Source: Bradyrhizobium hereditatis
GTDB lineage: Bacteria > Pseudomonadota > Alphaproteobacteria > Rhizobiales > Xanthobacteraceae
NCBI RefSeq assembly: GCF_020329435.1
Contig: NZ_JAGKJK010000012.1
Coordinates: 176,779-240,778 of the forward strand
DNA length: 64,000 bases
Reading direction: 5' to 3'
The translations under genes and the position numbers were made by a program. Of this stretch, positions 17,336 through 24,836 are shown piece after piece (the first letter of the stretch is position 1; each line of letters starts with the position of its first letter). The notes below the pieces were generated by a model, which searched no databases, had not been told where the DNA came from, and saw nothing but the letters and a program-made list of their open reading frames with translations.

Positions 17336-17824
17336 ATGACCAACGGCAACGGCGCGCCTTCCGATCAGGCCCCTCCCCAGCTCAATGTGCTGGCTCAGTA
17401 CACCAAGGATCTCTCGTTCGAGAATCCGAACGCTCCCTCCTCCCTGGCGCCGCAACAGCAGCAGCCGAATATCAACATCCAGATCAATGTTTCCGCGAAT
17501 AATCTCTCGGAAAACGAGTTCGAGGTGACGCTCTCGATTGAGGGCAAGGCCGAAAGCGCCAGCAAGGTGATGTTCAGCTTCGAGCTGGCCTATGCCGGTG
17601 TGTTCCGCATCGTCAACGTGCCGAAGGAAAACCTGCACCCGCTCGTCATGATCGAGTGCCCGCGGCTGCTGTTCCCGTTCGCGCGCGAGATCATCGCGAC
17701 CGCGGTGCGCGACGGCGGCTTCCCGCCCCTGATGCTCGATCCGGTCGATTTCGTCGGTCTGTACCGCCAGAACATGGAGCGGCAGGCTGCGGCACAGGCG
17801 GCCTCCGGCGTGAAGCCGAGCTAA
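17336..17824 (+). CDS. secB: Protein-export chaperone SecB
   Basis: SecB is the tetrameric cytosolic chaperone that holds preproteins unfolded and delivers them to SecA. The 162-residue protein has the QYTKDLSFENPNAP N-terminal block, the NEFEVTLSIEGKA strand region and the FPFAREIIATAVRDGGFPPLMLDP block that is nearly invariant in alphaproteobacteria. A strong ribosome-binding site AGGAGAG precedes the ATG. The C-terminus is short and Ala-rich, as usual in this class. Confidence 0.97.
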   Translation: MTNGNGAPSDQAPPQLNVLAQYTKDLSFENPNAPSSLAPQQQQPNINIQINVSANNLSENEFEVTLSIEGKAESASKVMFSFELAYAGVFRIVNVPKENLHPLVMIECPRLLFPFAREIIATAVRDGGFPPLMLDPVDFVGLYRQNMERQAAAQAASGVKPS

Positions 17825-17845
17825 AGGCCAGCGGCCGGGCGACCG

Positions 17846-18553
17846 CTAGACCGCCGCTACCGCGGGAAGAAAATCGTTCCAGATCGGCTTGTCGCCGAGG
17901 GTGGCGATGAAGGCGCGATGGGCCTCGCGGTCCGCGTCGGTGATTCGTGGCGCCAGCAGAACCTCGCGTTGCCGGCGCGGCATTTCGCCAATCCCGCTCG
18001 TCACCGTGACGCGGGTTTCCGCCGCTAGAATCAGCTGCGACTGCCGCGCTCCGATCAGGTCTATATAGACTTCGGCCAATAGCTCGGCATCGAGCAGCGC
18101 GCCGTGTTTGGTGCGGCGGGAATTGTCGATCGCATAGCGCGAGCAGAGATCATCAAGCCGGTTCGACACGCCCGGATGCTTGCGGCGCGCCAACAGCAGC
18201 GTGTCGACCAGCCGTTCGCGTGAGATCGGCTGCCGCTTGATACGGTCGAGCTCGGCATTGATGAAGCTGATGTCGAACGAAGCGTTGTGGATGACGAGCG
18301 GCGCGTCGCCGATGAACTCCAGGAATTCCTCCACCACCTCGGTGAACAGCGGCTTAGAGGCAAGGAATTCGGTGGACAGGCCGTGCACGGCAAAAGCTTC
18401 TGCCGGCATGTCGCGTTCCGGATTGATGTAGCGATGAAACGTCTGCCCCGTCGGCATGCGGTTGAAGATCTCGATGCAGCCGATCTCGACCAGGCGGTCG
18501 CCGCGCAGCGGGTCGAGGCCTGTGGTTTCGGTATCGAGAACAATTTCGCGCAT
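17846..18553 (-). CDS. dnaQ: DNA polymerase III epsilon subunit
   Basis: DnaQ is the 3'-5' proofreading exonuclease of the replicative polymerase. The DEDDh exonuclease motifs are seen in order: DTETTGLDP (residues 7-15), HNASFDISFINAEL, and HGALLDAELLAEVY with the catalytic His and Asp. The length of 235 residues is normal, and the tail after the exonuclease domain probably binds the alpha subunit. It is the last gene of the unit ppsR-maf-coaE-dnaQ, 29 bases downstream of coaE and convergent with secB. Confidence 0.96.
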   Translation of the reverse strand: MREIVLDTETTGLDPLRGDRLVEIGCIEIFNRMPTGQTFHRYINPERDMPAEAFAVHGLSTEFLASKPLFTEVVEEFLEFIGDAPLVIHNASFDISFINAELDRIKRQPISRERLVDTLLLARRKHPGVSNRLDDLCSRYAIDNSRRTKHGALLDAELLAEVYIDLIGARQSQLILAAETRVTVTSGIGEMPRRQREVLLAPRITDADREAHRAFIATLGDKPIWNDFLPAVAAV

Positions 18554-18582
18554 GGATTTCCGAGGCCGGAGCTTAAGGCGAA

Positions 18583-19182
18583 TCAGGTCCGCCGCTGCGG
18601 CATCTTAACGACCTCGGCCAGAATGTCCTTGATTCGCGCGCGCACCGGGTCCAGCCCGTGCGATGTATCCACCACGAAATCCGCGCGTTTGCACTTTTCG
18701 GCGTCCGGTAATTGCCGCGCCAGGATGGCGTCGAGCGCCTCATTGGTCATGGTACCGCGCGCCAGAATCCGTTGGCGCTGGGTCGCAGCATCGGTAGACA
18801 CCACGACAACGGCGTCGACCCGCTTCTCGCCGCCGGTTTCGAACAATAGCGGGATATCCATCACCACGACCGGCGCGCCGGCCTTTTCGGCATCATCGAG
18901 AAATTTCTGGCGGGAGGCGCCGAGCATCGGGTGCACGATCTGCTCGAGCTGTTTGATGGCGGCTGGATCGTGCACCACTTTGGCGGACAGTTTGGCGCGA
19001 TCGACCTTGCCGCCGACGGTAGTGCCGGGAAACGCTGCCTCGATCGCCGGCGCCGCCTCGCCTTCGTAGATTTTGTGGACGGCGGCATCTGCGTCGTACA
19101 CCGGCACGCCCGCCTCGGCGAACAGCTTTGCGGTGGTAGATTTCCCCATACCGATGGATCCGGTCAGTCCGAGAATCCGCAT
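18583..19182 (-). CDS. coaE: Dephospho-CoA kinase
   Basis: CoaE phosphorylates the 3'-hydroxyl of dephospho-CoA, the last step of coenzyme A synthesis. The P-loop LTGSIGMGKST is at residues 5-15 and the substrate-binding block VYDADAAVHKIY follows. DIPLLFETG is the family motif in the CoA-binding lid region. The ATG at 19182 is used; the preceding TTG gives one extra residue. It is preceded by maf with a 27-base gap; aroE, which lies here in many relatives, is absent. Confidence 0.96.
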   Translation of the reverse strand: MRILGLTGSIGMGKSTTAKLFAEAGVPVYDADAAVHKIYEGEAAPAIEAAFPGTTVGGKVDRAKLSAKVVHDPAAIKQLEQIVHPMLGASRQKFLDDAEKAGAPVVVMDIPLLFETGGEKRVDAVVVVSTDAATQRQRILARGTMTNEALDAILARQLPDAEKCKRADFVVDTSHGLDPVRARIKDILAEVVKMPQRRT

Positions 19183-19209
19183 CAACTCGCCGTTTTCAAA
19201 GCAATGAGA

Positions 19210-19839
19210 CTAGACATTGAGCAGGCCCTCGCCGCGCAGGAATGCCAATAGCGGCAACAATGGCAAGCCGAGAATGGTGAAATGGTCGCCCTCGATGCGC
19301 TCGAACAGATGCACACCCAGCCCTTCGAGCTGATAGGCGCCGACGCTGGTTGCGACCGCCTGCCCGGCCTGATTCAGATAGGCTTCGATCTCATTGTCGC
19401 TCAGCCGCCGCATCGTCATCTTGGCAATGCTGATGTCGGCAAACACTATCTTGCCGTCGCGGGCCACCGCAACGGCGGAATGCAGTTCGTGCGTCTGGCC
19501 GGCGAGCAGGCGCAATTGATCTGAGGCCTGCGCACGGCCGGCCGGCTTCGTGAACATCCGGTTTCCCAAAGCCAGAGTCTGATCGGCGCCGACGACGTAA
19601 CGGGCGGGATTGTTTGAAGATACGAAGCAGGCCTTCTCGCGCGCCAAAAGGCCCGCGATTTCGCCGGGCGCGGCAAGGCCGGAATTTTTCTGAACGGAAC
19701 GTTCGTCGATATCGGCGGGAACGGCATCAAAGGAAATGCCGGCATTGGCGAGCAGCATCTGCCGCGCACGGCTTTGCGAGGCCAGTATCAGCGGATGTTG
19801 TCCACGCCAGATGGTCATTGCAGAGATATCATTCGGCAT
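19210..19839 (-). CDS. maf: Maf-family nucleotide pyrophosphatase
   Basis: Maf proteins hydrolyse non-canonical or modified nucleoside triphosphates, such as methylated or pyrimidine nucleotides, and can inhibit septation when overproduced. Family blocks are LILASQSRARQMLLANAG, YVVGADQTLALG with the conserved Asp, and VGAYQLEGLGVHLFERIEGDHFTILGLP. LASQSRAR differs slightly from the usual SPRR, so the substrate class is unclear. The start may be the ATG at 19839, overlapping ppsR by 11 bases, or the ATG at 19818 (MTIWRG). Confidence 0.92.
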   Translation of the reverse strand: MPNDISAMTIWRGQHPLILASQSRARQMLLANAGISFDAVPADIDERSVQKNSGLAAPGEIAGLLAREKACFVSSNNPARYVVGADQTLALGNRMFTKPAGRAQASDQLRLLAGQTHELHSAVAVARDGKIVFADISIAKMTMRRLSDNEIEAYLNQAGQAVATSVGAYQLEGLGVHLFERIEGDHFTILGLPLLPLLAFLRGEGLLNV

Positions 19840-20668
19840 GCCGCTGCCGCTGGCGATCGGTAAACAGCTTCAGCACAGCCGCGGCAGTTTCCTCGATGGA
19901 GCGCCGCGTCACATCAAGCTGCGCCCAACTGAACCTGGCGCTCAGCTTTCGCGCATAGGCCACTTCGTCCGCTACCGCCTGGCGGTCGATGTAGTCATCA
20001 TTGGGCGTGTCGGCGCCCATGCTCAGCAACCGGTTTTGCCGGACCTGGATCAGCCGCTCGGGCGTCGCGTGGAGGCTGACGACCAACGGCTTCTTTAGTG
20101 TCTCCAGTTGGCGCGGCAGCGGAATGCCCGGCACCAACGGCACATTCGCAGTACGGATGCCGCGATTGGCGAGATAGATCGAGGTCGGCGTCTTCGACGT
20201 ACGGGATACGCCAACGAGAACAACGTCGGCCTCCTCCAGGCCTTCGACGTGCTGCCCGTCGTCATGCATCATGGTGTAGTTCAAGGCGTCGATGCGCTTG
20301 AAATATTCCGCGTTGAGAACGTGCTGGGCGCCTACCCTGCCCGTCGTCGCCGCGCCGAGATAGGCTTCGAACAATTGCATCACCGGCCCGATGATGGAGA
20401 GGCTCGGGATATTGATGTCCTTGCACTTGGCTTCCAGCCGGCCAACCAGATCTTTTTCCAACAGTGTGAAAAGTACGATGCCCGGCGCCTCCTCGATCTC
20501 GTCGAGCACTCGGTCGAGCTGCTTCTGGCTGCGCACCAGCGGATAGACATGTTCTACCGCGGTCACGTTGGCGTATTGCGCAGCCACCGCGCGCGCCACC
20601 GTAATCAGCGTCTCGCCGGTGGAATCGGAGACCAGATGCAGATGAAAATAGTTGCCGGTCGTGGGCAC
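19829..20668 (-). CDS. ppsR: PEP synthase/PPDK regulatory protein (DUF299 kinase-phosphorylase)
   Basis: Members of this family phosphorylate (ADP-dependent) and dephosphorylate phosphoenolpyruvate synthase or pyruvate phosphate dikinase. The 279-residue protein has FHLHLVSDSTGETL at the N-terminus, the nucleotide-binding GVSRTSKTPTSIYLA, and an N-terminal half matching DUF299. The GTG at 20668 is chosen with AGGGG upstream. In Caulobacter the homologous gene (RP001) flanks the chromosome origin, which directs attention to the gap upstream of this gene. Confidence 0.93.
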   Translation of the reverse strand: MPTTGNYFHLHLVSDSTGETLITVARAVAAQYANVTAVEHVYPLVRSQKQLDRVLDEIEEAPGIVLFTLLEKDLVGRLEAKCKDINIPSLSIIGPVMQLFEAYLGAATTGRVGAQHVLNAEYFKRIDALNYTMMHDDGQHVEGLEEADVVLVGVSRTSKTPTSIYLANRGIRTANVPLVPGIPLPRQLETLKKPLVVSLHATPERLIQVRQNRLLSMGADTPNDDYIDRQAVADEVAYARKLSARFSWAQLDVTRRSIEETAAAVLKLFTDRQRQRHAE

Positions 20669-21110
20669 CAGAACCCCTGTGTAATCCTGTGAATCCTGTG
20701 GAGCCTGGCCGAGATGTCAGGCCCTGCGTGACGACCTCCGGGAAAACCCTCGGTTTCTTCACAGGGCGTCTCGAAGGGACAAGTCCACCGCCTGGCGGCA
20801 ATGATAATGAGAAGATGTGGATTTGTCTCTTGATAAGCTGGCCACAGACCATCGCAAGCGATTGATGCAAGTGGCGTTATCCTGGACATCCATGGACCGG
20901 CCAAAAATAGCGAGGGATGTGAACAAGACCTTCAAAACGGTGGGACCGCATTGTGTGAGTCCAAATCACCGCCACTCAGACTCAAAACCTAAGATTCTAA
21001 AATTATTAGTTTAGAGAAGCGGAGCTTTGCGGATATGTCTTGCGTCCCACGTTGGCGGAGTTCTTCGCAACGCTGAGGCATCGGGAACGTTCCGGGGCGA
21101 GACGGCTGCA
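20669..21110. other. Candidate chromosomal replication origin (oriC)
   Basis: This 442-base gap separates divergent ppsR and hemJ. It has a perfect tandem pair AATCCTGTG at 20683-20691 and 20692-20700 (a related AACCCCTGTG precedes). DnaA-box-like words are TGTGGATTT at 20816-20824 (7/9 to TGTGGATAA) and TTATCCTGG at 20877-20885 (6/9). A strikingly AT-rich stretch, 20988-21013, follows and could be the unwinding element. The gene context matches the Caulobacter origin (next to the DUF299 gene, near rho-mnmE-mnmG-rsmG-parAB). No perfect TTATCCACA was found, so this remains a strong positional inference. Confidence 0.5.
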
Positions 21111-21533
21111 ATGTATGAGTGGATCAAGGCGCTGCATGTGATCGCCGTCATCTCGTGGATGGCCGGCATGCTCTACCTGCCGCGGCTGTTCGTCTATCAC
21201 TGTGAAGCCGAGGTCGGTTCAAAGCAGTCCGAGACCTTCAAGGTCATGGAATGGCGGCTCCTCAAGCTGATCATCAACCCCGCGATGATCGTTACTTGGT
21301 TGGCCGGGATCTATATGGCCTGGAGCGGACATTGGTACACGTCGCCCTGGTTTCACGCCAAACTGACGCTGGTGCTGGTCCTGTCGGGTGTCCACGGTTT
21401 TTTTGTCCGCTGGGTCAAGGATTTCGCCGCCGACCGGAATACCAGAAGCCAGAAATTCTACCGTATTATCAATGAAGTACCTACCATCCTGATGATTTTC
21501 ATCGTCATCCTGGTGATCGTGAAGCCGTTCTAG
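21111..21533 (+). CDS. hemJ: Protoporphyrinogen oxidase HemJ
   Basis: HemJ is the oxygen-independent-type membrane protoporphyrinogen IX oxidase of many alphaproteobacteria and cyanobacteria. The 140-residue protein begins MYEWIKALHVIAVISWMAGM, with the conserved His and a helical pattern of four membrane segments. The second family block is VMEWRLLKLIINPAMIVTWLAG, with TSPWFHAKLTLVL following. The ATG at 21111 is chosen because it gives the standard N-terminus. It lies beside the candidate origin, where hemE lies in Caulobacter. Confidence 0.93.
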   Translation: MYEWIKALHVIAVISWMAGMLYLPRLFVYHCEAEVGSKQSETFKVMEWRLLKLIINPAMIVTWLAGIYMAWSGHWYTSPWFHAKLTLVLVLSGVHGFFVRWVKDFAADRNTRSQKFYRIINEVPTILMIFIVILVIVKPF

Positions 21534-21786
21534 CCTCGCTTTTCCTGAATCCGGCGGTTTCACACCAGCTTGCGAAGCAGCGGCCGATTTTCTATATTGT
21601 CTAAATCCCACCCCACGCAGGCGGATGTGGCTGCGTTCCGGTTCCTCATTGGATCGGCCGCCGCATCAGGTTTGACGCCTCACCGGCGCTTTCCTTGCTT
21701 AGATCTGCGGACCTTCCTTTTTCCGTGGCCGCTTTTTCTCAAAGCCACCTCGCACCTTCCAGAAGACACTCCACAGGACCACCCCA
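21534..21786. promoter_or_regulatory. rho leader region
   Basis: These 253 bases hold no gene. A long leader before rho is common because rho is autogenously controlled by attenuation in well-studied bacteria. I see several T- and C-rich stretches (for example GGACCTTCCTTTTTCCGTGG near 21710-21730) that would suit Rho loading, but no specific site can be proved. Confidence 0.3.
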
Positions 21787-23052
21787 ATGCGGGAAATGAA
21801 ACTCCAAGACCTCAAATCGAAAACACCGGCCGAGCTCGTCACGTTCGCCGAAGAGAGCGGGGTCGAAAATGCCAGCACCATGCGCAAGCAGGAGCTGATG
21901 TTCGCAATTCTCAAGCAACTCGCGATCCAGGAAATCGATATTATCGGTGAAGGCGTCGTTGAGGTTCTCTCCGACGGCTTCGGCTTCCTCCGCTCTCCCG
22001 ACGCCAACTACCTGCCCGGCCCTGACGACATCTACGTTTCGCCGTCGCAGATCCGCCGTTTCGGCCTTCGCACCGGCGACACCATCGAAGGCCACATCCG
22101 CAGCCCGAAAGAAGGCGAACGCTATTTCGCGCTGCTCAAGGTCAACACACTCAATTTCGAAGATCCGGAAAAGTCCAAGCACAAGGTCAATTTCGACAAC
22201 CTGACCCCGCTGTTTCCGGATCAGCGCTTCCGGCTCGAGCTCGAAGACTCCACACGGAAAGACCTATCGGCACGCGTGATCGACATCGTCGCGCCGATCG
22301 GCAAGGGCCAGCGCGCTCTGATCGTGGCGCCTCCGCGGACCGGCAAGACCGTGCTGATGCAGAACATCGCGCACTCGATCACTGCCAACCATCCCGAATG
22401 CTATCTGATCGTGCTCTTGATCGACGAGCGTCCGGAAGAAGTCACTGATATGCAGCGCTCGGTAAAAGGCGAGGTGGTGTCGTCCACCTTCGACGAGCCG
22501 GCGGTGCGTCACGTCCAGGTCGCCGAGATGGTGATCGAGAAGGCGAAGCGCCTGGTCGAGCACGGCCGCGATGTTGTGATCCTCTTGGACTCGATCACGC
22601 GTCTGGGCCGCGCCTACAACACTGTGGTGCCGTCATCGGGCAAGGTGCTGACCGGCGGTGTCGATGCCAACGCGCTGCAGCGGCCGAAGCGATTCTTTGG
22701 TGCCGCGCGTAACATCGAGGAGGGCGGTTCGCTCACGATTATCGCGACCGCGCTGGTCGATACCGGCAGCCGAATGGACGAAGTCATCTTCGAAGAATTC
22801 AAGGGCACCGGTAACTCCGAACTGATCCTCGACCGCAAGGTCTCGGACAAGCGGACCTTCCCGGCGATCGACATCTCGCGCTCCGGCACCCGCAAGGAAG
22901 AGCTGATCACCGATCCGCAGCTCCTGAAGAAGATGTATGTGCTGCGCCGGATCCTCAATCCGATGGGTACGATGGATGCGATCGACTTCCTGCTCGACAA
23001 GCTCCGCAATACCAAGAACAACGCCGAGTTCTTCGACTCCATGAATACCTGA
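21787..23052 (+). CDS. rho: Transcription termination factor Rho
   Basis: Rho is the hexameric RNA translocase that ends transcription at unstructured C-rich sites. At 421 residues it is normal. The N-terminal Rho-N domain (MKLQDLKSKTPAELVTFAEESG) is followed by the RNA-binding OSB fold with DGFGFLRSPDANYLPGPDD. Walker A APPRTGKTVL (residues 181-190) and the Q-loop region RPEEVTDMQRSVKGEV complete the motor. It may be transcribed with or independently of hemJ. Confidence 0.98.
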   Translation: MREMKLQDLKSKTPAELVTFAEESGVENASTMRKQELMFAILKQLAIQEIDIIGEGVVEVLSDGFGFLRSPDANYLPGPDDIYVSPSQIRRFGLRTGDTIEGHIRSPKEGERYFALLKVNTLNFEDPEKSKHKVNFDNLTPLFPDQRFRLELEDSTRKDLSARVIDIVAPIGKGQRALIVAPPRTGKTVLMQNIAHSITANHPECYLIVLLIDERPEEVTDMQRSVKGEVVSSTFDEPAVRHVQVAEMVIEKAKRLVEHGRDVVILLDSITRLGRAYNTVVPSSGKVLTGGVDANALQRPKRFFGAARNIEEGGSLTIIATALVDTGSRMDEVIFEEFKGTGNSELILDRKVSDKRTFPAIDISRSGTRKEELITDPQLLKKMYVLRRILNPMGTMDAIDFLLDKLRNTKNNAEFFDSMNT

Positions 23053-23075
23053 GCCGGGAAGCCGGGCTTAGGGGA

Positions 23076-23106
23076 GGGCGCCTCGCACCGCGGGGGCGCC
23101 CTTTTT
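23076..23106 (+). terminator. Intrinsic terminator after rho
   Basis: GGGCGCC at 23076-23082 pairs with GGCGCCC at 23095-23101, followed directly by TTTTT. The 12-base loop and run of T are typical of a Rho-independent terminator, placed 24 bases after the rho stop. Confidence 0.85.
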
Positions 23107-23376
23107 CATGCCGCAGAGGTCAGAAGTCCGACGTTGTCGATTGGGTAACCATATAAATCATTGAATTCTATGCGGTTTGTTCTCCTGAGGCGGTGCCTGG
23201 GCACAAAACCGCGAAAACAACCCCATGCAAAGTAGAATGAGCCCGAACTTGCTCCACTAATGCTGCTTTGTGTCCGGGCAGGAGATCGTCCGTCGCGACG
23301 GACCGGCCGACCTCTGCGTTGTCGCTCACCGCTCGAAATCGCGTTGCCTTTTCAGGACCTCCCGGACAAATAGGCC
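23107..23376. promoter_or_regulatory. Intergenic region upstream of mnmE
   Basis: About 270 bases without a gene between the rho terminator and mnmE. An AT-rich patch around 23140-23170 (with ATATAAATCATTGAATTC) could contain a promoter for the mnmE-mnmG-rsmG-parAB run. I found no parS palindrome or clear DnaA box in it. Confidence 0.35.
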
Positions 23377-24714
23377 ATGCATCCACGGGACCAGACCATT
23401 TTTGCACTTTCGTCAGGCCAGCCACCAAACGCGATTGCCTTGGTGCGCGTCTCGGGTTCGCAAGCGGAAAAGGTCGTGAGGGCGCTTGCCGGCAAACTAC
23501 CTTCTCCGCGATTGGCTACCCGCGCCCTGCTTCGCGATATCAGCCAGCGGCCGATCGACGATGCCGTGGTCCTCTGGTTTCCAGGTCCCGCCAGCGCGAC
23601 CGGTGAAGACGTCGCGGAATTTCATATCCATGGCGGGCGTGCGGTGCTGGCAGCGTTGTTCGCCGCGCTGTCCGCATTCGAAGATGTTCGTCCGGCCGAG
23701 CCCGGAGAATTTACCCGGCGCGCGTTCGAGAACGGTAAGCTTGATCTCACCGAGGCAGAAGGTCTCGACGATCTCATTCACGCCGACACCGATCGACAGC
23801 GCCGTCAGGCGCTGCGCCAGTTGAAGGGATTGCTGGGAGACAAGGCACGCGATTGGCGCGCACGGATCATCGAGGCGTCGGCCTTGATTGAAGCCGGGAT
23901 TGATTTCTCGGACGAGGGCGATGTCCCGGCGGAGTTGATCACGCCGGCGCTGGCTAAGGTCGAAGCATTATTGGCGGAGATCCAGGAAGCGCTGGCGGAG
24001 CAGGGGCGCAGCGAACGCCTTCGCGATGGCTTGGTCGTCGCGATCGCCGGACCGCCGAACGTCGGCAAGTCGACGCTGATGAATCAACTCGCGCGCCGCG
24101 AGGTCGCGATCGTGTCGCCGCATGCTGGCACCACGCGCGACATCATCGAGGTGCAGCTCGACCTCGAGGGCTATCCGGTGACCGTGATCGACACCGCGGG
24201 GATTCGCGAGACGGACGATCCGGTGGAGCAGGAGGGTGTTCGCCGGGCCCGCGCCCGGGCGGCGGATGCGGACCTCGTGTTGTGGCTGACGGACGCATCA
24301 GACGTGGAGAGCGAAGGGAAGGGCGAGGCCACCGCGCCGGTCTGGCGGGTCCGCAACAAGATCGATCTCGATGCGGCTGATCGGCCAATGGCCGAGTCGT
24401 CCGGAGGCCGTGTTTTCCGAATTTCGGCCCGGCACGGAGACGGGCTGCAAGAGCTGATCGTGGCCATCGTCGAGTTCGCGCAGGTCTACTTCGGCAGCAG
24501 TGAAGGCGGCCTGATTGGCCGGACGCGGCAGCGGAAGCTGTTGCAGGACACGGCGGCGTCCCTGCAGCGCTGCGTCGAGGTGCTGGGGGAGGGCGAGGAG
24601 CTGGCGGCAGAAGAGCTGCGCGCCGCAGCCTATTCCCTGGGAAGGTTACTCGGCCGGGTCGATGTTGAGGACATTCTCGACGTCATCTTCCGAGAGTTCT
24701 GCGTAGGTAAGTAA
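23377..24714 (+). CDS. mnmE: tRNA uridine-5-carboxymethylaminomethyl GTPase MnmE
   Basis: MnmE works with MnmG to modify the wobble uridine (U34) of several tRNAs. The 445-residue protein has an N-terminal tetrahydrofolate-binding domain (1-120, with GEDVAEFHIHGG), a helical domain, and an inserted G domain with Walker A AGPPNVGKST (224-233), G3 DTAG and G4 NKID. The C-terminus FREFCVGK is the CxGK motif. The order mnmE-mnmG-rsmG-parA-parB next to the origin is widely conserved. Confidence 0.97.
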   Translation: MHPRDQTIFALSSGQPPNAIALVRVSGSQAEKVVRALAGKLPSPRLATRALLRDISQRPIDDAVVLWFPGPASATGEDVAEFHIHGGRAVLAALFAALSAFEDVRPAEPGEFTRRAFENGKLDLTEAEGLDDLIHADTDRQRRQALRQLKGLLGDKARDWRARIIEASALIEAGIDFSDEGDVPAELITPALAKVEALLAEIQEALAEQGRSERLRDGLVVAIAGPPNVGKSTLMNQLARREVAIVSPHAGTTRDIIEVQLDLEGYPVTVIDTAGIRETDDPVEQEGVRRARARAADADLVLWLTDASDVESEGKGEATAPVWRVRNKIDLDAADRPMAESSGGRVFRISARHGDGLQELIVAIVEFAQVYFGSSEGGLIGRTRQRKLLQDTAASLQRCVEVLGEGEELAAEELRAAAYSLGRLLGRVDVEDILDVIFREFCVGK

Positions 24715-24728
24715 CGGTCTCTTACCCA

Positions 24729-24744
24729 TGTTTCACGTGAAACA
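24729..24744. promoter_or_regulatory. parS centromere site 1
   Basis: TGTTTCACGTGAAACA is a perfect 16-bp match to the bacterial parS consensus. It lies in the mnmE-mnmG gap, 15 bases after the mnmE stop. ParB should load here. Confidence 0.95.
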
Positions 24745-24765
24745 CCTGACGCTCGGGGGAGGGTG

Positions 24766-24781
24766 CGTTTCACGTGAAACA
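24766..24781. promoter_or_regulatory. parS centromere site 2
   Basis: CGTTTCACGTGAAACA keeps the full 14-bp palindrome core GTTTCACGTGAAAC with one flanking change. It is 37 bases from site 1 centre to centre, in the same gap. Confidence 0.93.
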
Positions 24782-24836
24782 TTTCGTCAGCAAACTTCTG
24801 CTTCCCGGATTTTCAACTCCGAGATAGAACGCCGCC

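Noticed and set aside
16950..17339. A 129-codon frame across the timA/secB gap
   Set aside because: No family resemblance, no ribosome-binding site, Arg/Pro-rich composition and overlap with the secB start. Treated as chance.
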